Below the pieces are notes generated by a model that was given only the letters and a program-made list of their open reading frames with translations, was not told the origin of the DNA and did not search any database. Source: Cryptomeria japonica (taxonomy: Eukaryota > Streptophyta > Pinopsida > Cupressales > Cupressaceae). Taken from it: a stretch of 64,000 bases of DNA. Location: contig NC_081405.1 of NCBI RefSeq assembly GCF_030272615.1, forward strand, positions 21,248,047-21,312,046, in the 5' to 3' direction. The position numbers and the translations under genes were made by a program. Below, one piece after another: positions 29,311 to 40,190 of the stretch (its first letter is position 1; every line of letters begins with the position of its first letter).

Positions 29311-32112
29311 TGTTGGAACCCTAAAATTTTCAAATTTTAGAGTTCCAGATTCATGCCAAAAAGAAGATTTCTATGTTCAATCATGTGTAACATCTATAAT
29401 CAAGTAGGTTCATTCAATTCTAACTTTTAGAGACCAGGTCTGATGCATCCATCAAAGAGGTCAACAAGAGGTATGTATATGTTTCACAAATTCTGGAATC
29501 AAGCCAGGTATACCTTTTCGAACCATAATTCTTTTCATCTCAACACTATCAAGTCAAATTATTTATTCCTTTGTATTTCATGTATATCTAAAGACCTATG
29601 TTTCAAATTTTGGATTCATATGAGGTTATTTGATATGTTTTCTAAAGGCAAATCTAAATACAACTTATTTGAATTTACAATATGCAATTCTAGATTCAGA
29701 TCTTTCTAATCGGATATTAGTAAATCGTTTTGTAGGACAATTACTGAAGAAAATGGAGTTGTCCAAAAGAGGGAAAGCCTTTATCCCACATTGTTTGTGG
29801 GATAGACTCTTTTAACATTTAAGTCCAAAGCGACTCACATGATAACTGTCAAAAGACAAAAGGCTTTTGGCGTGAAGAAGGCTGAACCCAGTGGAACCTG
29901 CGTGCACGCACATCTTAAGGCATCCAAAGTTTTACGATAGACTAGCGAGGATGGAGGCTAAAGATCGAGCAAGTTAGGAAGATCTAATGGATGATCCAAC
30001 AGTGGTCACTATACCGCAATGGGAAAGTGCACAACAGATACCTATCGTGGATTAGTGACAAAGCAAGTGTAGAAAAGGCAAGTTAACGATCGAGAAGGTT
30101 GAAGGTGGATCAACGAATGTCACTATCCTGCTACGGAAAGTTGCACGATCAATACCTATTGTGGATCAGCGATAAAGAAGATCCAAGGTAAGTGGTGGGT
30201 CCAACGGTGCTAAAGTGGCGAATGAAGTGGTGCCTAGATGGACTCGCAAACCAATTCAAAAGTAACACATGGCAGGGTAGAGATAAAGAGTTGGCAAGTC
30301 CGAGGGAGATCAACGGTCGTCGCTATACCGCGATAGGAAAGTGCATGATGGTTATTCATCGTGGATCAATGACAATGCACGTGCAGTAAAGAATGGGGTA
30401 AAGAGTGAGAAGATCACAGAAGATCCAACAGATATTGCTATTCCTCGATTGAAAGTTGCACGATCAATATCTATTGCGGATCAACAACAATGAGGAAACA
30501 AAGTGAAATGGTGGGTCTAGTGGTGCTAAGGTGGTAGACCAGCGGTGATGAGCTGGTAGTCAGGTGGCACATCACCAAATTCATAAAAGTGACTTATTAA
30601 ACAAACATTGGTTGTGTTAGATCTCTAAAAGGATTCACCGAAAGCATCAGTTTTGTCAACATAAAGCACATCGAAAAATCAAAAGTGGTCCCACAGATAA
30701 AATAAAAAGTATCGATGAAACTACAAAATCAATAAGACCTGTGAATAACTCGTTGAGGGAGGGAGTTTGGCCAAAAGAATATTACTGATTTATGGATATC
30801 ATTATAAAGGGAAGTATCTTCTTTGATATAACAATCTTTTTAGGGTAAATTATTATCTTATGTCAATGAATGTTATATTTGCACATTATTTTCTTAAAAG
30901 AAAGAAAATACTTTGGTTTTATTGAGTTAGTTTAAACAAATACTTATATAAAGGTTATTGACTTCCAAATGAAAATCTAAGGTGGAATATGTGTAATTTT
31001 CAAATCAAGGAATTTGATTGGCTTATCTTGTGTGCAGGAGATATTGAGTAGATGATGGATATTTGTTGAGGAATTTTATTAAGGCGGAGAATAAAAGACA
31101 CATGATTTAAGTATCATTTAGTATTTTTAAGGATTCTCATTTGTAATTAATTATTAAACCAAAGGGCGTGTCTTTTGGAATGTAACTGTCTGTAGCTTTC
31201 TCTTATGTGAATGAAAGGGTGTGTCCTTTCATATATGTCTTTTGATTGACATACTTATAGGGAGTCATTCTTATATGTAAAAGAGGGGAGGGGGGTCATA
31301 AGAAAAACATACTACTATATCATGGATTGAATATCATTTTGTATTAGAGAAGTCTATAGGAAGAAGAAGTATCATTTTGTGCAAGCAATCTGTAATGGAG
31401 TATCTCCAAGTACAGCTTATGTATGCAATTATTTTCTGAAGAGTAATATACAAGGTTCGCTATTTCTTTTTCCAAATATTGCGTACACTTTTGTGTTGAT
31501 GATTATCTTTGTCCTCTTGATAAATTTGTTTATAGATTTTCTATGATGTGAATCACATGTCATTGCATTAAGTAAAAGATTGAGTTCTTATTGTTTTTGT
31601 AACGCATACTGAACCTTCATAGTTGATGAGAAATTGTCTCTTGAGTTGAGAAGATATTTTCTCCACAAAGTGTCATATATATCCCTGGATAGAGGCACTG
31701 GTTTGTTATTGATCTTTTAAGGTTTTGATCTGTATGCATTCAAGGTCCTTGACAAAGAAACATTCTTCCCAAATCCTATATGAAATGATCTATGCAGATT
31801 TCATTTAGGTCTTGAAAGCAATCTCATTTTCAATATACATTCACAATCATTTATTTTCAAAGAATTCATTTAAAGCATAGCTGCAGAACAATAATTTGTC
31901 AGTTGTGTAAACTTGCTAAAAGATTTAAATCCACTATAAATAACCTCTTTTGTGCTTGAGAGAAAGAGGCATACCCACCTAGGTTCAATGGAGCCTAAAG
32001 TGCAGAGGGATTTAGTCTTTGACCATCCCTATTCGTTGGCCAAGGCTGATTGGACTACTTGAGGATTTGGTAGGTCTTTTGGTTTTCCAATCTGTGGTTT
32101 TGGGAACCAACA
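29311..32112 (+). repeat. E7 5' LTR (2802 bp)
   Basis: Ends TGTTGG...CCAACA. Holds a degenerate tandem repeat at about 29985-30545. Related to the solo LTR at 21102-24288. Confidence 0.75.
29985..30545 (+). repeat. Four degenerate tandem units in the E7 LTR
   Basis: Units starting near 29993, 30108, 30309 and 30422 each read GATC(C)AAC, then a CTATaCCGC-like block, GAAAGTGCAC, an ATACCTATCGTGGAT-like block and a purine tail. Between units 2-3 and after unit 4 a second word, GGTGGGTC...GGTGCTAA, is repeated (30192 and 30512). Such arrays in U3 often carry enhancer-like sites. Confidence 0.65.
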
Positions 32113-32400
32113 GATTGGCAACTCTGCTGGAGAAGAATTATTAAGATTCTGCTGCGGAGTTAAATTGAGGATATTGGTAAAATATAATCTAGAATCTCTA
32201 GTGATAAATCATTGAATTAGTAACCAATTGAGAGTTCCCCATCTAAGTCCCACAACCAACAGATTGGTGACTCTGCTGGGGAGTTGTCATACATAGTTTG
32301 ACATTCACCTAGAAGCTCTGGTATTTTTTAATTGAAGATTTGATAAGTTTTTTTTTCCCCATCTGAATCAGACAAAAGATTGGTGACTCTTCTCGGGAGT
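32113..32400 (+). promoter_or_regulatory. E7 primer binding site and two downstream copies
   Basis: GATTGGCAACTCTGCTGG follows the LTR directly. Close copies GATTGGTGACTCTGCTGG at 32262 and GATTGGTGACTCTTCTCG at 32378 repeat it at 149- and 116-bp steps, the second preceded again by AACCAACA. The TTGGCGACTCYGCTGGGGA type of PBS is common in Tat-lineage elements. Confidence 0.65.
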
Positions 32401-32689
32401 TGTCTGTAAAACATCAATTCCAGAATCTCATTTAAGGTGCTCTACTGGAAGGAAGAACCCAAGAGCTTAATAAGTAATTTTTCCTCCATAGGAGGTAGCG
32501 AATATACCTAATAAGAAGTTTAATTTCAATTGATGACTGTAATAGGGGAAGAGACCCAGAGGGAGATGCAAATTTTCCTTTTTGAAGATGTTTCAAAGAA
32601 AGCCTTTTATTCCAGGTGGCATCAAGCCATTGGATCTCCATAGCTTTCAATGTATTCCAAACAAGTCATTCCCTAAACTTTCATAGCTT

Positions 32690-33254
32690 GTACCAAAATT
32701 CCATGGGGAATATGATGAATCAGCAATTGATCATTTGTATGTATTTTATACATTCATAAAGGATTATGAGATTTATGTAGAAGATTATGTGATGAAACTA
32801 TTCATTAGGACATTGAAGGATAATGAAAGAGAATCTTATGAATCACTCCCTACATAGAGAATCTCATCATGGAGGGAGTTGGAGCAATGGTTCCTTGATG
32901 TATTTCATGATGCAGGTGAAGAAGGAAGCATGTGCTGTGAGCTAGAGGAAGATCACAAATACACTATGGAAGCAAAATCCTATGTGTCTATCTTGGATGA
33001 ATTTTTAAATATAAAAAGACAAGAAGATGAATCTGTAGTAGATTTCATCATGAGGATGATCAAAGTTTATCAAGAGATATCTTCATATTTCAAGCCTCCA
33101 TTTTATGATTTATTAAAAAAGATATATAAGATAGGGTATGACTCTCAGTTGTATAATTTTCTTAGGTATCTACTTGATGAAATGATTGCAGAAGATAATG
33201 AATGCAGGATAAAACTTACAGAGGACCCTGATGAAGAAGGAAGTTTGGATTAGA
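32690..33254 (+). pseudogene. E7 gag (capsid-like domain)
   Basis: Frame 2 shows the retrotransposon gag layout: FHGEYDESAIDHLYVFYTFI near 32700, VEDYVMKLFIRTLKDNERES, then SSWRELEQWFLDVFHD near 32870 and ESVVDFIMRMIKVYQEISSY near 33030. A TAG at 32855 (SLPT-stop-RISSW) and the TAG at 33252 break it. No zinc knuckle is seen. After 33254 the same frame continues acidic (MEIDNMQYQYDESLGVEEIS) to about 33425, where it shifts. Confidence 0.75.
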
Positions 33255-33429
33255 TTGAAGAAGATTCCATTATTGATGGGACCTGTATGGAAATAGACAA
33301 TATGCAATATCAATATGATGAATCTCTCGGTGTGGAAGAAATTTCCGAATTATTAGACATAGAATATCAAAGATATATTCAGAAAAATGGTCCAATTTTT
33401 TTCAAAATAAACAGACTAATGGATTAAGG

Positions 33430-34809
33430 TACATTCAGTGTGTGTTTGACGAAGTAAATAATGATTCCCAAGGAGATAATATGTCAAGAGAAAAAATCAA
33501 TGAGGATAGTCTTCCTGTGGACAAAACAAATGATGATTCTTAGACTAATGAGAAATACATACACATTGAGGAGTGTAACGGGGAATATGTGCTTGAAAAT
33601 CCTTTTGAATTTTTTTTTCTTCAGTATCATGAGACTTCACAGGAATGTGAGGAATCTATTTCTAAATGTGAATTCTTTTTCAGTCCCTCTTATGAAATAA
33701 ACATTGACCATCCAGGATGTGAAGATGAAATGGATTTACATTTGGTATACAGATTTGAAGGAGCTTCAACAAAGAACGATGATGAAGATTTTCAGGAAGA
33801 TACTTTTGGTAAAGGTATGTATTGTGATTTGTTGTATGATTTCTTACATATTGAAGCACAGGAAGATTCCCAAGGAGATAGGAATAATTTTCCTATGTTC
33901 TTAAATAAACCAGTTAAAGAAAATACAGAAAAGGTCATGTTTGGAAATAATTTTAATTTTTCAAAAATACTATATAGTGAAACTATGGGAGAAAAGGAAA
34001 TAATGTCTCTACATGACATTGTTGAAAGGGACATGTGCCCTGAGTCTTTATGTGAAAAGGGTAAGTTATTTCCAAATTACAAGGAAAAAGAAAATGTGTT
34101 TAAAGATGATATAATTTTTTTATCAAGTTTACATTATAGTAAGATCATATGTGATGGGTGCCCTAATCTACTATTTGAGGAAAATAAGATATTTTTCAAA
34201 AATGAGGATACGGTAAAAACAAACTATATGGAGCATAATCCCAAAGGAATAAAAAGTTTGAACAATTGCAACATAGGTTGTGTTAATCCCAATTTAGGCA
34301 TTTCATTGGGAGGTACGGATACTTTGCAAGAAAAAGGAAAGGAAAATTTTTTACCAAGTATTTTCCCTCAAATGAATGTTGCAGAATATAAAAATGGGAA
34401 TTTTGAATGGTGTTTAGAAACTCATATGTAGATGAAATTCACATATGACAAAAGAGATTTCAAAATTTTTTAGGAAGAAAAGGAATATAAGAATATGGGT
34501 AAAATACTATTGAGATTTAATTTATTTCAATTAAGGTTGATACAAGAGGATGAAAGAGATTATGTGTATCACATTCTAACCCAAATAACAAGGAAGTTAA
34601 TTAAATATACTGGAAAAAGGTTTTATAGCAGGAAAAGGAAAAATATATCAAGTAGTGGGAGTGGTAAAGCAAATAGTGTTTTTAGAAGGTGCATATTACT
34701 ACATGACCAAAATATGGTATTTGATAGAGGAAAGGGAATATCGTCAATTTTTGGGGGCCTCAGGCCACCCAATTTTATTTGGAGAACCTACAGAAGGGGT
34801 GCTATCTAA
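33430..34809 (+). pseudogene. E7 acidic tail ORF, function unknown
   Basis: Frame 1 runs from about 33430 to the TAA at 34807 with three TAG stops (near 33541, 34429 and 34471). The longest open piece is 33589-34431 (280 codons), rich in Asp, Glu, Asn, Phe and Lys, without a recognisable domain. The last 105 codons turn basic (RKLIKYTGKRFYSRKRKNIS) and end GKGISSIFGGLRPPNF. It takes the place where protease and pol would be, so it is probably a family-specific ORF of this non-autonomous element. All function is open. Confidence 0.5.
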
Positions 34810-35009
34810 TGGTCTTCTTTTCTAGAGATAACTGAGATCTCACTATGCTCACAGGGAGCATACGTCCCTAGAAAGAGCCACTGTTGGAACCCTAAAATAT
34901 CAAGAAATTACCAGTTACCAGTTACCCCGACAATATCAAAAAATTCAACAGTAACTGAAGCTCAGAGCAAAGGAACAAAAAGTCAAAAGACTCATAGGTA
35001 TGTAAGGTT

Positions 35010-35815
35010 GAACCATTGAGAAGATCAGATAATTGGACAAGAAGAAGGTTGGCAGTTGATGAGGTGTGCTTAATTTCTTTAATTGCACTGACATTAGTAG
35101 ATGAAGCATGTAAGGATGAATGTTGGATGCAAGCTATGTAAGAGGAATTGGATCAGTTAGAAAAAGAAAATACATGGAATTTGATGTTATTGGAACTTGG
35201 TTTGATTGGTTTACAAAGGATATTCTCAGAAGGAAGGAATTGATTATGTTGAATCCTTGCTCTGGTAGCTAGGATTTTTCAGATATTTTCTAGGATTTTT
35301 AAGTATGGTTTTTGGTTTATGATGACTTTACACTATGTGCATATACAAATGTGGATTGGGCTGGAGATATAGGTAACTGAATAGGCTCATCTAGTGAAGT
35401 TTTCTTTCTTAGAAAGAAACTTGTTTTATGGATCAGTAGAAACAATAATGTACTTATTTATCTACTACTGAAGCTGAGTATGTTGCTACTCCTACTAACT
35501 GTACACAAGTTCTGTGGATGAAGTAAATGTTGAAGGATATAAGGGTAGATTGTAATGAACTAGTAGTTATTCACTGTGATAACTCTACTTCTATTGACAT
35601 ATCAAAGAATCTGATATTTTATTCTAAGGCAAAGCACACTTCTATCAAGTATAATTTTCTAAAGGATAAGGTGGAAGAAAATGATGTCAGACTGGTTTAT
35701 GTGAACACTAAAGAGAGGATTGTAGATATCTTCACTAAACCTTTTCCTAAGGAGTCATTTGAATACTTCAGAGATAGATTGGGGGTCTTTGCCCCTCTAG
35801 TGGAGACTTGAGTGA
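35010..35815 (+). pseudogene. E6 RT fragments and RNase H tail (copia)
   Basis: Start of RT: DEACKDECWMQAM-stop-EELDQLEKENTWNL near 35090, then GYSQKEGIDYVES near 35225. Most of RT is deleted. RNase H resumes at CAYTNVDWAGDI near 35340, TTEAEYVATPTNCTQVLWMK near 35465, HCDNSTSIDISKN near 35570 and the copia end mark DIFTKPFPKESFEY near 35727, ending GVFAPLVET with TGA at 35809. The open C-terminal piece starts near 35527. Confidence 0.85.
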
Positions 35816-36170
35816 TGCTGGTTACCATTAGTCTAGTATGCATTTAACAGAACTATCATTCATTTCAGATTGATGAGATGGTGCTACTACTCTGGGAGAG
35901 TAGTAAGCTATGTGGTTTAGAGGATTTATGATTTTTCTTTTATATTATGTCATATTTCTAGCATTGATGTCAAAGGGGGAGAGATATATGTGAAAAAAAA
36001 GATCAGAGCTTAACAGGGATATCATTCATAGGAGGAGTTTGGTCTATTGGTTCAAAACTTCATTGTCATATCATCTTGGGGAGATTGTTGGATGTCTTCC
36101 TTTGGTGGAGACTTTTTTGGAATTTCTTAGCACTTGGATGTTTTTCATATCTAGCATTGCCATCAATGCC

Positions 36171-36182
36171 AAAGGGGGAGAT
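36171..36182 (+). promoter_or_regulatory. E6 polypurine tract
   Basis: AAAGGGGGAGAT directly before TGTTGG of the 3' LTR. Confidence 0.8.
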
Positions 36183-37336
36183 TGTTGGAAATTTGGAGGA
36201 ATTGATTATGTGTTGCATTGATGTCAACACTAGTTGTTTTGTTGTCTACCGAGTTTCGATAGAGTGGTTGGATTATGATGTTGATCTGGAGATCTTCTCT
36301 AGTATGCTCCAGTTTGTGGAATTGGTTTGGATTGGTTATTCATGTGTTCCTAATGTGTATCAAATTCAGTTGGTTTAGGATTTGATAATCCAAAAGCTAT
36401 CATTTGTTATAGTAAGCCTTTTGGTTACTGGTAAGGGTTTTACCGATAGAGCTTTATTGAAGATCTTTTGATAAATCTGATAAGTGGTGTTGGTGCGGCT
36501 TTTAGAAGGTTATCGGGATGGTGATGGTTATCATGTTCATGTTCTAGTTGATTGGTGGTGTTTCATTTGGCTTATGGCGACCTATTTTACGTCTGGTGTT
36601 ATTTTGCTAGGTTATGGACCGGTTTATGTAACGTGTTGGTTGATGTTCCCGATGCGTTACTAGTTGGATTTATTTATTGGTTTATGTTTTTTTGGTCTTA
36701 GGCCGACTTGGTTTATCATTGGTTTGTGGGATTATGTAATGGATTTATTATATTATCTTTTAGGTGGCCGACCTAATTGTTTAGGTCCCGGGTTGGTATA
36801 AATATGATGTAAGCCCTCTTTGTAGATCATGGTATGCAGGTTATGGGATTATCTGTGTGCGAATAAAGTTGTAATCATATGCAAAGGTTTTGGTCAATCA
36901 TAGGTGATCGAATTAGGTTTGTGTAAGAGGTTTAAGACCTTCGATATTGAGCTTAATCAGAATTGTACTCAGGCATAGGAGATGTTATTCTTGCAGTTCA
37001 ATATTCATCCTGGATTGTAGTCCGATGTTTTCTGTAGTCAATGAGACTCCTTTTGTGATGATCAACTCTTGGATGTTGGCCTTCCTGCATGTGCAGGCCC
37101 CTTATTGTAATATTTATTTATCTGATCAATGGATAAATATTGTGGGTCTCCAATCCCACTATGGTTTTTCCTCATTGAGGTTTTCCACATATAGATCTAT
37201 GGTGTTATGGTGTTCATCTTTATGGATATGCTTTTATGTTTACTGGTTGCTAATTTGTTGTGATAATAAGGTTAAAATTAATCATTCTAGCAGAACACTG
37301 ATTCAGCCCCCCTCTCAGTGTTCTTGGATCCCAACA
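36183..37336 (+). repeat. E6 3' LTR (1154 bp)
   Basis: TGTTGGAAATTTGGAGG to TTGGATCCCAACA, intact ends. TATAAATA at 36797. The 160-codon open stretch at 36947-37429 crosses the LTR edge and is not a gene. Confidence 0.85.
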
Positions 37337-37619
37337 TTTGCAAGCACTGCTAAATTCAATATGGATACAATGAATAGATATATGTATGTGGTATTCCATT
37401 ATCAAGGAGATGAATCAATGATTGGATGAAATGGTGTGTAGGTTGGAAAGCACCAAAAAAATGCCAAGAGTTTCTAAATTCAGAATGGAGTATATAGCCG
37501 ACCCACCTGCTGCTTCCATGGAATGTTTCATTGGCAACTACCAAAACTATAAGCAAAACAAGAGACAAACAGGTACTTAGTGTTTGGTGCAGAGCCAAAT
37601 TAGTCTCCAAGTGGGAGAT
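37337..37619 (+). mobile_element. 3' end of a truncated E4-family copia copy
   Basis: The last 39 bp (TTTGGTG...AGTGGGAGATTG) match the sequence just before the E4 3' LTR (about 41912-41950). This is therefore the polypurine end of another copy that shares the LTR 37620-37978 with E4. The rest reads roughly like a copia tail (LNSEWSI...THLLLPWNVSLATTKT) without stops of note. Confidence 0.6.
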
Positions 37620-37978
37620 TGTTGATATGTGGTGACTGATCAATAAAGTACTGTACACTCTTCAGGAAAAAAAATTTAGTGTTTTTTTGTTGAAAAAACC
37701 GATGTAAGAAAACCCTAAAAATAATCGATTTTGAGTATTGCCCTAAAAATCGCTTATTATGAGCGCTTGAAATGTAAAGGCATTGTAATTATGTTGTATC
37801 GATTTACAAGATAATAAGAAAAGATTGGACAACTATGTTTGGTGGATGCAACCCATCTTGGGTGAACCACATTAAATCTCTATGTTATCTGTGTTATGCA
37901 TTTTTCTTAATCTTTTGTATTTGTATCTACATATAATAGTTAATTTGTATTTTCTCTGGATCTCCATAAAACCTAACA
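37620..37978 (+). repeat. E4 5' LTR (shared with the truncated upstream copy)
   Basis: TGTTGATATGTGGTGACTG to AACCTAACA. It is followed by ATTTGTATCCAAACC, a worn initiator-Met PBS. Confidence 0.8.
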
Positions 37979-38040
37979 ATTTGTATCCAAACCATGTATT
38001 TTTGTAAATTGGCAAGGAGTTTCAGTTTTGAGTGGGAGCA

Positions 38041-38830
38041 ATGGATGAAACCAAACTCAAGGCTATGAAGTTCAATAGATAGAATTATCAGTTATGGAAA
38101 ATGTAGATGGAGGATTACCTATATCAAAAGGATCTATGGTGGCCACTGGAAGGAAAACCAAAGAAACCGACCATGATGTCAGATGAAGATTGGGATATTC
38201 TAGACAGAAAGGCATTGGGAACCATTCAGTTGTGTCTTGCATCATCTGCAGCATTTAATATATCAAAAGAAACAATGACTTCAGATCTAATGGCGACAAT
38301 GGCTAAAACTGTATGAGAAACCCTCATCTTTGAATAAGATATTTCTTATGAAGCGTTTATTTAATATAAAAATAAGTGAGGGAGGATTTGTAGTAGATCA
38401 TTTAAATGAATTTAATATAGTTACTGGCCAATTGACTTCTGTACATGTTAACTTTGATGAAGAGGTTAGGGATCTCCTAATTTTATGTTCTTTGCCAAAA
38501 AGCGGGAACAACTTGGTTATGGTTGTAAGTTACTCTGTCTCTGGTTCAAATGCTTTGAAATTTGATGATGTTGGTGTTATCCTAAGCAAGAAAATGTGAC
38601 GGAAAAGAATAGGTGAGACTTCAACATCATCAAGAACTGTTTTGAATGTTGAGAACAGGGGAAGATCAAAGGAAAAAGGAAAAGGCCCTGGGTGTGAGAA
38701 GTCATGAGAGAAGTCAAGAAAATGTCACTTTCAATCCAGAGGAAGAAAAGATTGTTGGTACTACGGAAAGCCAAGACATTTAAAGAAAGATTGCTAGTCT
38801 CAAGAAAACAAACAAGGAGATGAAAATGAA
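38041..38830 (+). pseudogene. E4 gag
   Basis: ATG 38041 opens MDETKLKAMKFNR-stop-NYQLWKM, the usual copia gag start, then MEDYLYQKDLWWPLEGKP near 38107, a frameshift near 38310, FLMKRLFNIKISEGGFVVDH near 38345 and LSKKM-stop near 38598. The zinc knuckle CWYYGKPRHLKKDC near 38755 has lost its second Cys (Tyr). Stops at about 38080, 38104, 38314, 38597 and 38705. Confidence 0.85.
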
Positions 38831-39480
38831 GACGACAGTAAGGAAGCTAATGTTGCAAGTAATACTTTACAAGATTCCTTGATCCTGTGTTTAGATAATT
38901 TTAATGATTCTTGGGTAATAGATTTAGGGGTTTCATTTCATGCTACACCCCATAGAAAATATTTTCTAGATTATGTTGAAGGTGATTTTGGACATGTATA
39001 TCTGGGCAATGATGAACTCTTTCAGATTGTTTGAAAAGGCAAGATAAAAATCAAGTTAAAAAATGAAAATGACTGGTTGTTGCAGGAGGTAAGGAATGTT
39101 CCTAATTTAAGAAGAAATTTATTTTCTGCAAGACAACTGGTCAGTGAAGGATGCATAGTTACCTTTAAAAATAATTTCTGGAAGGTCACTAAAGGTGCAT
39201 TAGTAGTAGCTAAAGGTGCAAAGGTAGGCAAATTGTATTTATGTACTGGTAATACTTATTCTACCTTAGCTGTTACAAAAATAGTTGCTACAGGGACAAC
39301 TATAATAGATGTTGCAAGGACATTCAAAATTGTGGCACCATAGACTCAGGCACATGAGTGAGAAAGGGATGAAAATACTTCACTCTAAAAATTTGTTGCT
39401 AGGATTGAAGCAGATTCATTTAGAATGTTGTGAAAATTGTGTTTATGGTAAATAAAAAAGAGCCGGATTTCTCAAGGTTT
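38831..39480 (+). pseudogene. E4 protease region
   Basis: NDSWVIDLGVSFHATPHRK near 38905 replaces the normal Asp-Ser-Gly-Ala with DLGV, so the active site is lost. Downstream VRNVPNLRRNLFSARQLVSE near 39085 is the standard block of copia pre-integrase. Stops near 39034, 39343 and 39358. Confidence 0.8.
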
Positions 39481-39980
39481 GAAAAGACAAGAAGAGTGAG
39501 AAACTAGAGCTTGTGCATTCAGATGTATGGGGATTGACTTGGGTATCATCTCTTGGTGGCTCTTGTTATTATGTTATTTTTATAGATGATGCAACCAAAA
39601 AAACATGGGTATATTTCCTAAAACATAAATTAGATGTTTTTGAAATTTTTAAGAAATGGAAAGCTTTGGTTGAGAATGAGAGAGGCAAAAGGTTGAAGTG
39701 TCTCAAATCTGATAATGGAGGCGAGTATTGCAATAAAGTATTTGATGATTACTGTTCTTTCAATGGAATCCGAAGGCAAAAGACAGTTCCAAGAACCCTA
39801 CAAGAAAATGATGTGTCTGAGAGAATGAAGAGGACAATCATGAAGCATGCTAGGAGGATGAGATTGCATGTTGGACTACCCCTACATTTTGATAAAGAAA
39901 ACAAAACCAAGTTTGATGCTAAATCTAAAAAATGTACTTTCATTGGATATGGTATGGATGACTTTGGTTATCAGTTATGA
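39481..39980 (+). pseudogene. E4 integrase (C-terminal part shortened)
   Basis: KLELVHSDVWGLTWVSSLGG (first Asp) near 39505, KCLKSDNGGEYCNKVFDDYC (second Asp) near 39700 and RTLQENDVSERMKRTIMKH near 39795, where the usual Pro-Gln-Gln-Asn-Gly and the catalytic Glu region are only partly kept. After RLHVGLPLHF the text jumps to FDAKSKKCTFIGY, so about 60-70 codons are missing. Confidence 0.85.
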
Positions 39981-40190
39981 GCTTTTGAAAATCAGAAAAT
40001 AATTAGAAGTAGAGATGTTATATTCAATGAGAAGGTCATGTATAAAGAACATATACAGGAAAAGAAGAATGAATAGGTCAAAAAGAAATATGTGGTGTTG
40101 GACGAGGTTCCAAAAAATAAAATGCCATTGGTACTTGATGCTTAGCAACAACAAAATATCCCACAAACTCCTGCAAGTGTTAGACATTCT

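Larger units (their letters stand above)
29311..34910 (+). mobile_element. E7: non-autonomous gypsy-type element nested in E6 (gag, no pol)
   Basis: Left LTR 29311-32112 (TGTTGGAACCCTAAAAT to GGGAACCAACA), PBS-like site at once after it, gag at about 32690-33254, then an acidic tail ORF to 34809. A second LTR start TGTTGGAACCCTAAAAT at 34882 is cut off within about 20-40 bp, where E6 sequence resumes. A deletion therefore removed most of the right LTR and the gag-integrase part of E6. No protease, RT or integrase is present. Confidence 0.7.
27877..37336 (+). mobile_element. E6: Ty1/copia element, internally deleted, carrying nested E7
   Basis: LTRs 27877-29058 and 36183-37336 share sequence over their whole length, including TATAAATA, GGTGGCCGACCTAATTG and the C-run near the end. 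A decayed initiator-Met PBS follows the first. Only a short leader/gag start (29074-29310) and the RT/RNase H tail (about 35010-35815) of the body remain. E7 sits between them. No matching target duplication is seen (TTTTT against TTTGC). Confidence 0.8.
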
